Source: CACIIZ01 sp045565285 (GTDB taxonomy: Bacteria; Pseudomonadota; Alphaproteobacteria; Rhodobacterales; Rhodobacteraceae). Taken from it: a DNA stretch of 64,000 bases. The stretch covers positions 1 through 64,000 of the forward strand of contig JBJLFR010000032.1 of the NCBI GenBank assembly GCA_045565285.1. Direction: 5' to 3'. Every line of letters begins with the position of its first letter. Position 1 is the first letter of the stretch. The notes beneath the pieces are model-generated. The model was not told the origin of the DNA. It made no database searches and saw only the letters and a program-made list of their open reading frames with translations. The position numbers were made by a program, and so were the translations under genes. Shown one piece after another: positions 60,284-64,000 of this stretch.

Positions 60284-61426
60284 TTAGTTTGTATTCCAAA
60301 AATTTTTAACTTTACTAAAAAAATCTTTATTCACCGGATTATTGTCTTTACATGAATCTTCAAATTGTTTTAGTAATTGGATTTGTTCAGCACTTAAATT
60401 AACAGGAGTTTCTACTAAAATTTCTATGTAAAGGTCTCCCTTAATTCCACCTCTAATTGAGGGCATTCCTTTTCCTTTGAGCCTAAGTTGTTTATTATTT
60501 TGAGAACCTGTAGGAATTTTTACTCTTGTCTTTCCGCCATCAATTGTAGGAGCCTCTAAATCACCCCCTAATGCTGCTTTAGTCATTGTTATAGGTATAC
60601 GACAAAAAAGATCATTTCCTTCTCTTTCAAAAATAGAGTGCTTTTCAACTTCAATAAATATATACAAATCTCCAGACTGCCCTCCTCTAATTCCAGCTTC
60701 TCCTTCACCTGCAAGTCTAATTCTTGTTCCAGTTTCAACTCCTGGAGGTATATTGACACTAAGTTTTTTTGACTTTTCTATTCTGCCTTGTCCACTACAT
60801 AAGCGACATGGATTTTTAATTATTTGACCTTTTCCAGAACAAGTGGGACATGTTCTTTCTACAGTAAAAAAACCTTGCTGTGCTCTTACTTTCCCAATTC
60901 CAGAACAAGTGGGGCATGAAGTAGGGCTCGCACCTGATTGAGCACCAGACCCATTACATGAGTCACAAGATACAGATGTTGGAACATCTATATTAGTTTT
61001 TTTACCAGAAAAGGAATCTTTTAAAGCAATATGCATATTATATCTTAAATCTGAACCTCTATTTGCCCTTTGTGAATTTCCAGATCTTGCATTGCCTCCT
61101 CCCATGAAGTCACCAAACAAATCTTCAAAAACATCTGAAAAAGCTGATGCAAAATCACCATTTGGTGCTCCACCACTATTAAAACCACCCCCCATACTTC
61201 CATCAAATGCTGCATGGCCGTATCTATCATATGCAGCTCTTTTGTTTGGGTCTTTTAATATATCATATGCCTCATTAACTTTTTTGAATTTTTCTGTAGA
61301 AGATGAATTTCCTGGATTTCTATCAGGATGAAGTTCTTTGGCTTTTGATCTAAATGCTTTTTTTAATTCAGCTTCTGAAGCTGTTTTAGAACAACCAAGA
61401 ATTTTGTAATAGTCACTTTTAGACAT
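60284..61426 (-). CDS. dnaJ: Chaperone DnaJ (Hsp40)
   Basis: A 380-residue type I DnaJ. The J-domain (1-70) has YYKILGCSKTASEAELKKAFR and HPD at 33-35. A Gly/Phe-rich linker with DVFEDLFGDFMGGG follows. Four zinc-binding CXXCXGXG repeats are intact: CDSCNGSG, CPTCSGIG, CPTCSGKG and CRLCSGQG. The C-terminal substrate domain ends normally after VETPVNLSAEQIQLLKQFED. It delivers unfolded clients to DnaK and stimulates ATP hydrolysis. It lies 53 bp after dnaK and 11 bp before grpE in one transcript. Confidence 0.97.
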   Translation of the reverse strand: MSKSDYYKILGCSKTASEAELKKAFRSKAKELHPDRNPGNSSSTEKFKKVNEAYDILKDPNKRAAYDRYGHAAFDGSMGGGFNSGGAPNGDFASAFSDVFEDLFGDFMGGGNARSGNSQRANRGSDLRYNMHIALKDSFSGKKTNIDVPTSVSCDSCNGSGAQSGASPTSCPTCSGIGKVRAQQGFFTVERTCPTCSGKGQIIKNPCRLCSGQGRIEKSKKLSVNIPPGVETGTRIRLAGEGEAGIRGGQSGDLYIFIEVEKHSIFEREGNDLFCRIPITMTKAALGGDLEAPTIDGGKTRVKIPTGSQNNKQLRLKGKGMPSIRGGIKGDLYIEILVETPVNLSAEQIQLLKQFEDSCKDNNPVNKDFFSKVKNFWNTN

Positions 61427-61479
61427 AAAAAAACCTACTTATTTGTATTTTAACAAACTAAAGATTTGTTAACACAAAA

Positions 61480-63417
61480 TTATTTATCAGTCTTGTTTAA
61501 ATCTTCAAAATCAGCATCAACAACATCATCACTGTTATTGTCTTCATTAATTGTTTCATCATTTGAATTTTCTTGATTTTCTTGATTTTCTTGATTTTCT
61601 TGGGCTTCGGCTTTATATATAGCTTCTCCTAGTTTCATAGCAGCGTCTGTAACATCTTGTGCTCTTGCCCTAATTTTATCTGCTGATGGTTCTTCACTTT
61701 CTAATGTTTCTTTTAATGCCTTTATAGAAAGTTCAATAGCTTCTACAGTCGATGGATCTATTTTATCAGAATGTTCTTCAAGTGATTTTTCTGTGCTGTG
61801 AATTAAACTTTCAGCCTGATTTGTTGCTTCAATTAAATCTTTCTTTTCTTTATCTGCTTCTGCATTATCTTCTGCATCCTTAACCATTTTTTCAATGTCC
61901 TCATCAGATAATCCACCTGAAGCCTGTATTGTAATTTTTTGTTCTTTACCTGTACCTTTATCTTTTGCAGAAACTGATACTATTCCATTTGCATCAATAT
62001 CAAAAGTAACTTCAATTTGAGGAACTCCTCTAGGTGCAGGAGGTATATTTTCTAAGTTGAACTGTCCAAGTACTTTATTATCATTAGCAATTTCTCTCTC
62101 ACCCTGAAAAACACGAATTGTTACAGCATTTTGGTTATCTTCTGCAGTTGAAAAAACCTGACTTTTCTTTGTAGGTATTGTAGTGTTTCTGTCAATAAGT
62201 CTGGTAAAGACTCCTCCTAAAGTTTCAATACCTAATGATAATGGGGTTACATCTAATAATACAACATCTTTTACATCCCCTTGTAAAACACCAGCCTGAA
62301 TCGCAGCACCCATAGCAACAACTTCGTCAGGGTTAACACCTTTGTGGGGTTCTTTACCAAAAAATTTGGTAACTTCTTCAATAACTTTAGGCATTCTAGT
62401 CATACCACCAACAAGCACTATTTCATCAATTTCACTTTTAGAAAGACCTGCATCTTTTAAAGCTGCTTGGCAAGGCTTGAGAGATCTAGATACTAGTTCC
62501 GAAACTAAGCTTTCTAACTTGGCTCTAGTTAATTTAATAACCATGTGTAAAGGTTGACTTGTTTTTGGATCCATAGATATGAATGGTTGATTTATTTCAG
62601 TTTGAGACTGGGAAGAAAGCTCAATTTTAGCTTTTTCAGCTGATTCTTTAAGACGCTGTAAAGCCATTTTATCAGACTTTAGGTCAACACCACTTTCTTT
62701 TTTGAATTCGCTGGCTAAATAATCAACTATTTTCATATCAAAATCTTCACCACCTAAAAAAGTATCACCATTCGTCGATTTTACTTCAAATAAGCCATCG
62801 TCAATTTCTAAAATAGAAATATCAAAAGTTCCCCCACCCAAATCAAATACGGCAATAGTTTTTCCACCTTCTTTATCTAAGCCATAGGCCAAAGCAGCGG
62901 CAGTTGGTTCGTTGATAATTCTTAAAACTTCAAGTCCAGCTATTTTGCCTGCATCTTTGGTTGCCTGCCTTTGAGCATCATTAAAGTATGCTGGAACTGT
63001 AATAACAGCTTGTGAAACATCTTCACCTAAATAGCTTTCAGCAGTTTCTTTCATTTTTTGTAATATGAAAGCGGATATCTGGCTTGGGGAATATTTTTGC
63101 TTATCAACTTCAACCCAAGCGTCACCATTTCCTTCATCCACGATAGAATAGGGAACCATATCTTTATCTTTTTCTACCATAGGGTCGTCTATTCTTCTTC
63201 CAATTAACCGCTTGACTGCAAAAAGAGTATTTTCTGGGTTTGTAACAGCTTGTCTTTTAGCAGGTTGGCCAACTAATCTCTCATCATCAGTAAATCCGAC
63301 GATAGAAGGTGTAGTTCTTGCTCCTTCTGAATTTTCGATAACTTTAGCATCTTTACCGTCCATTAAGGCTACACAAGAATTTGTAGTTCCTAAATCAATA
63401 CCAATAACTTTGGACAT
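61480..63417 (-). CDS. dnaK: Chaperone DnaK (Hsp70)
   Basis: A 645-residue Hsp70. It begins SKVIGIDLGTTNSCVALMDG and has the three Hsp70 signatures (IDLGTTNS; VFDLGGGTFDISIL; IVLVGGMTRMPKVIEEV), NEPTAAALAYG, the linker VKDVVLLDVTPLSLGIETLGG and an intact substrate-binding domain. The C-terminal tail is unusual: four consecutive Gln-Glu-Asn triplets from a 9-bp tandem repeat, then an acidic end DDVVDADFEDLNKTDK. It heads dnaK-dnaJ-grpE behind a sigma-32-like promoter. Confidence 0.98.
   Translation of the reverse strand: MSKVIGIDLGTTNSCVALMDGKDAKVIENSEGARTTPSIVGFTDDERLVGQPAKRQAVTNPENTLFAVKRLIGRRIDDPMVEKDKDMVPYSIVDEGNGDAWVEVDKQKYSPSQISAFILQKMKETAESYLGEDVSQAVITVPAYFNDAQRQATKDAGKIAGLEVLRIINEPTAAALAYGLDKEGGKTIAVFDLGGGTFDISILEIDDGLFEVKSTNGDTFLGGEDFDMKIVDYLASEFKKESGVDLKSDKMALQRLKESAEKAKIELSSQSQTEINQPFISMDPKTSQPLHMVIKLTRAKLESLVSELVSRSLKPCQAALKDAGLSKSEIDEIVLVGGMTRMPKVIEEVTKFFGKEPHKGVNPDEVVAMGAAIQAGVLQGDVKDVVLLDVTPLSLGIETLGGVFTRLIDRNTTIPTKKSQVFSTAEDNQNAVTIRVFQGEREIANDNKVLGQFNLENIPPAPRGVPQIEVTFDIDANGIVSVSAKDKGTGKEQKITIQASGGLSDEDIEKMVKDAEDNAEADKEKKDLIEATNQAESLIHSTEKSLEEHSDKIDPSTVEAIELSIKALKETLESEEPSADKIRARAQDVTDAAMKLGEAIYKAEAQENQENQENQENSNDETINEDNNSDDVVDADFEDLNKTDK
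61568..61603. repeat. Four-copy 9-bp tandem repeat in the dnaK tail
   Basis: The unit TTTTCTTGA is repeated four times (last copy with one change) and encodes four QEN triplets in the disordered C-terminal tail of DnaK. Copy number probably varies between strains by replication slippage without changing the frame. Confidence 0.9.
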
Positions 63418-63468
63418 TATAATTCCTTCCCACTATTTTTTTTAACCATTATAATTTTAGGTTTACAG

Positions 63469-63498
63469 ATATATGGGTTTTGATTTTCACACTACAAG
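63469..63498 (-). promoter_or_regulatory. Predicted sigma-32 (RpoH) promoter of dnaK
   Basis: On the minus strand CTTG (plus 63495-63498) is followed after exactly 17 bases by CCCATATAT (plus 63469-63477). This fits the heat-shock consensus CTTG...CCCATnT in both sequence and spacing. Transcription would begin about 45 bp before the dnaK ATG. No CIRCE inverted repeat is present, so control is probably by sigma-32 rather than HrcA. Confidence 0.65.
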
Positions 63499-63621
63499 GA
63501 TTAATTAATAAATTATTATTATTTTTATGACTAAATTTTCTTTATGTTGTATTAATGATTTATAAAATTTTTAATTTATTAACTATTCTGTTTTTCTTAA
63601 TGATATAAGTAAGTTAGAGTT

Positions 63622-64000
63622 ATGAGCAATTTATTAGTTATACCAGCAAGGTACGACTCATCAAGATTTCCTGGAAAACCTTTAGCTGTTTTTGAAGATT
63701 ATAATGGAAAAAAAATTAGTTTGATTAAAAAAACTTGGCAATTGGCATTGGAACTTAATTGTTTTGATAAGAAAATAATAGCAACTGATGATATTAGAAT
63801 AAAAGAATACTGTGAAAATTTTGGAGCAGAAGTTTGTATGACATCAAATAATCTCAGGAATGGGTCTGAAAGAGTTGCTGAAACATTAAACCTTCAAGAT
63901 AAGAATTATGAGATAATAGTAAATTTACAAGGTGATTCGCCTCTAACTCCGATATGGGTTATAGAAGATCTAGTAAAAGAACTTTTAAATAGTAATCATC
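63622..64000 (+). CDS. kdsB: 3-deoxy-manno-octulosonate cytidylyltransferase-like protein, N-terminal part
   Basis: The gene starts with ATG at 63622 and runs off the window after about 126 codons. It begins NLLVIPARYDSSRFPGKPLA, the CTP-binding signature of CMP-Kdo synthetases, then KKIIATDDIRIKEYCENFGAEVCMTSNNLRNGSERVAETL and IVNLQGDSPL with the metal-binding aspartate. KdsB activates Kdo for lipopolysaccharide core synthesis. Two motif positions differ from the textbook enzyme: NGSER in place of TGTDR, and QGDSP in place of QGDEP. A related sugar-acid cytidylyltransferase is therefore possible. It is divergent from dnaK across a 204-bp gap. Confidence 0.75.
   Translation, partial: MSNLLVIPARYDSSRFPGKPLAVFEDYNGKKISLIKKTWQLALELNCFDKKIIATDDIRIKEYCENFGAEVCMTSNNLRNGSERVAETLNLQDKNYEIIVNLQGDSPLTPIWVIEDLVKELLNSNH

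Noticed and set aside
63418..63621. CIRCE element before dnaK
   Set aside because: Because hrcA is nearby I looked for a TTAGCACTC / GAGTGCTAA type inverted repeat. None is present; only the sigma-32-like promoter is supported.
1..64000. tRNA, rRNA, CRISPR arrays, insertion sequences or prophage genes
   Set aside because: All gaps are shorter than about 250 bp and were read for cloverleaf-like, repeat-spacer or terminal-repeat patterns. None was convincing, and no transposase, integrase or Cas-like protein is encoded.

Overview
The window is AT-rich (roughly 70 percent A+T by eye) and very densely coded. It looks like a piece of the main chromosome of a free-living alphaproteobacterium with a streamlined genome, probably a marine oligotroph. 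The alphaproteobacterial signature comes from gene order: aroE-coaE-dnaQ-Tim44 facing hemE-rho-mnmE-mnmG-rsmG-parA-parB across a short non-coding gap, hemC-hemD-mitofilin-hemY next to tsaD, rsmB-heparinase-purH, and a trx/LON/Trm112 cluster. Low GC with sugar and tripartite transporters would suit an AEGEAN-169/HIMB59-like or other SAR11-like lineage, but that placement is inference. No mobile element, CRISPR array, tRNA or rRNA was seen.

Layout. 1-292: 3' end of a threonine aldolase. 412-7617 (minus): an alpha-glucoside-type ABC transporter operon (aglE, aglF, aglG, a GH4 glycosidase, aglK) that ends with an overlapping glycine amidinotransferase. A GH1 beta-glucosidase (7820-9151) diverges from it across a perfect inverted repeat. 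9271-14875 (plus): a tripartite tricarboxylate-type transporter (TctC, TctB, TctA) with an AtuA/DUF1446 protein, a DUF4387 protein and an AbrB-like membrane protein, which together look like an uptake and catabolism unit of unknown substrate. 15035-19280: GST, YeiH-type exporter, an unknown small exported protein, AEC transporter and SDR. 19283-23504 (minus): haem biosynthesis (hemC, hemD) with the bacterial mitofilin homologue and HemY. 23550-29512: tsaD, gpsA, ahcY (minus), HD hydrolase, CnoX-like thioredoxin, LON-domain protein, Trm112. 29515-34127 (minus): purH, heparinase-like, rsmB. 34194-41485 (plus): SDHAF4-like, rimP, nusA, ylxR-L7Ae, infB, hslV, hslU.

41480-53264 is the replication-origin neighbourhood. 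Smr, Tim44, dnaQ, coaE and aroE run leftwards; hemE, rho, mnmE, mnmG, rsmG, parA and parB run rightwards. The gap between aroE and hemE carries a perfect DnaA box, two near-matching DnaA boxes and two exact TTAA-N7-TTAA (CtrA-type) motifs, so I call it oriC. A perfect 16-bp parS palindrome lies inside rsmG about 6 kb away, beside the genes for its binding proteins ParA and ParB. 53261-63417: hemW, rdgB, rph (minus), hrcA, mutS (plus), then grpE-dnaJ-dnaK (minus) behind a sigma-32-like promoter. The window ends inside a kdsB-like cytidylyltransferase.

Three housekeeping genes (gpsA, aroE, rho) are each interrupted by one apparent extra base in a homopolymer, always in the same direction. The rho case sits at a CCC-TGA sequence that resembles a +1 recoding site. 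Assembly error, RNA slippage and ribosomal frameshifting cannot be told apart from this sequence alone.
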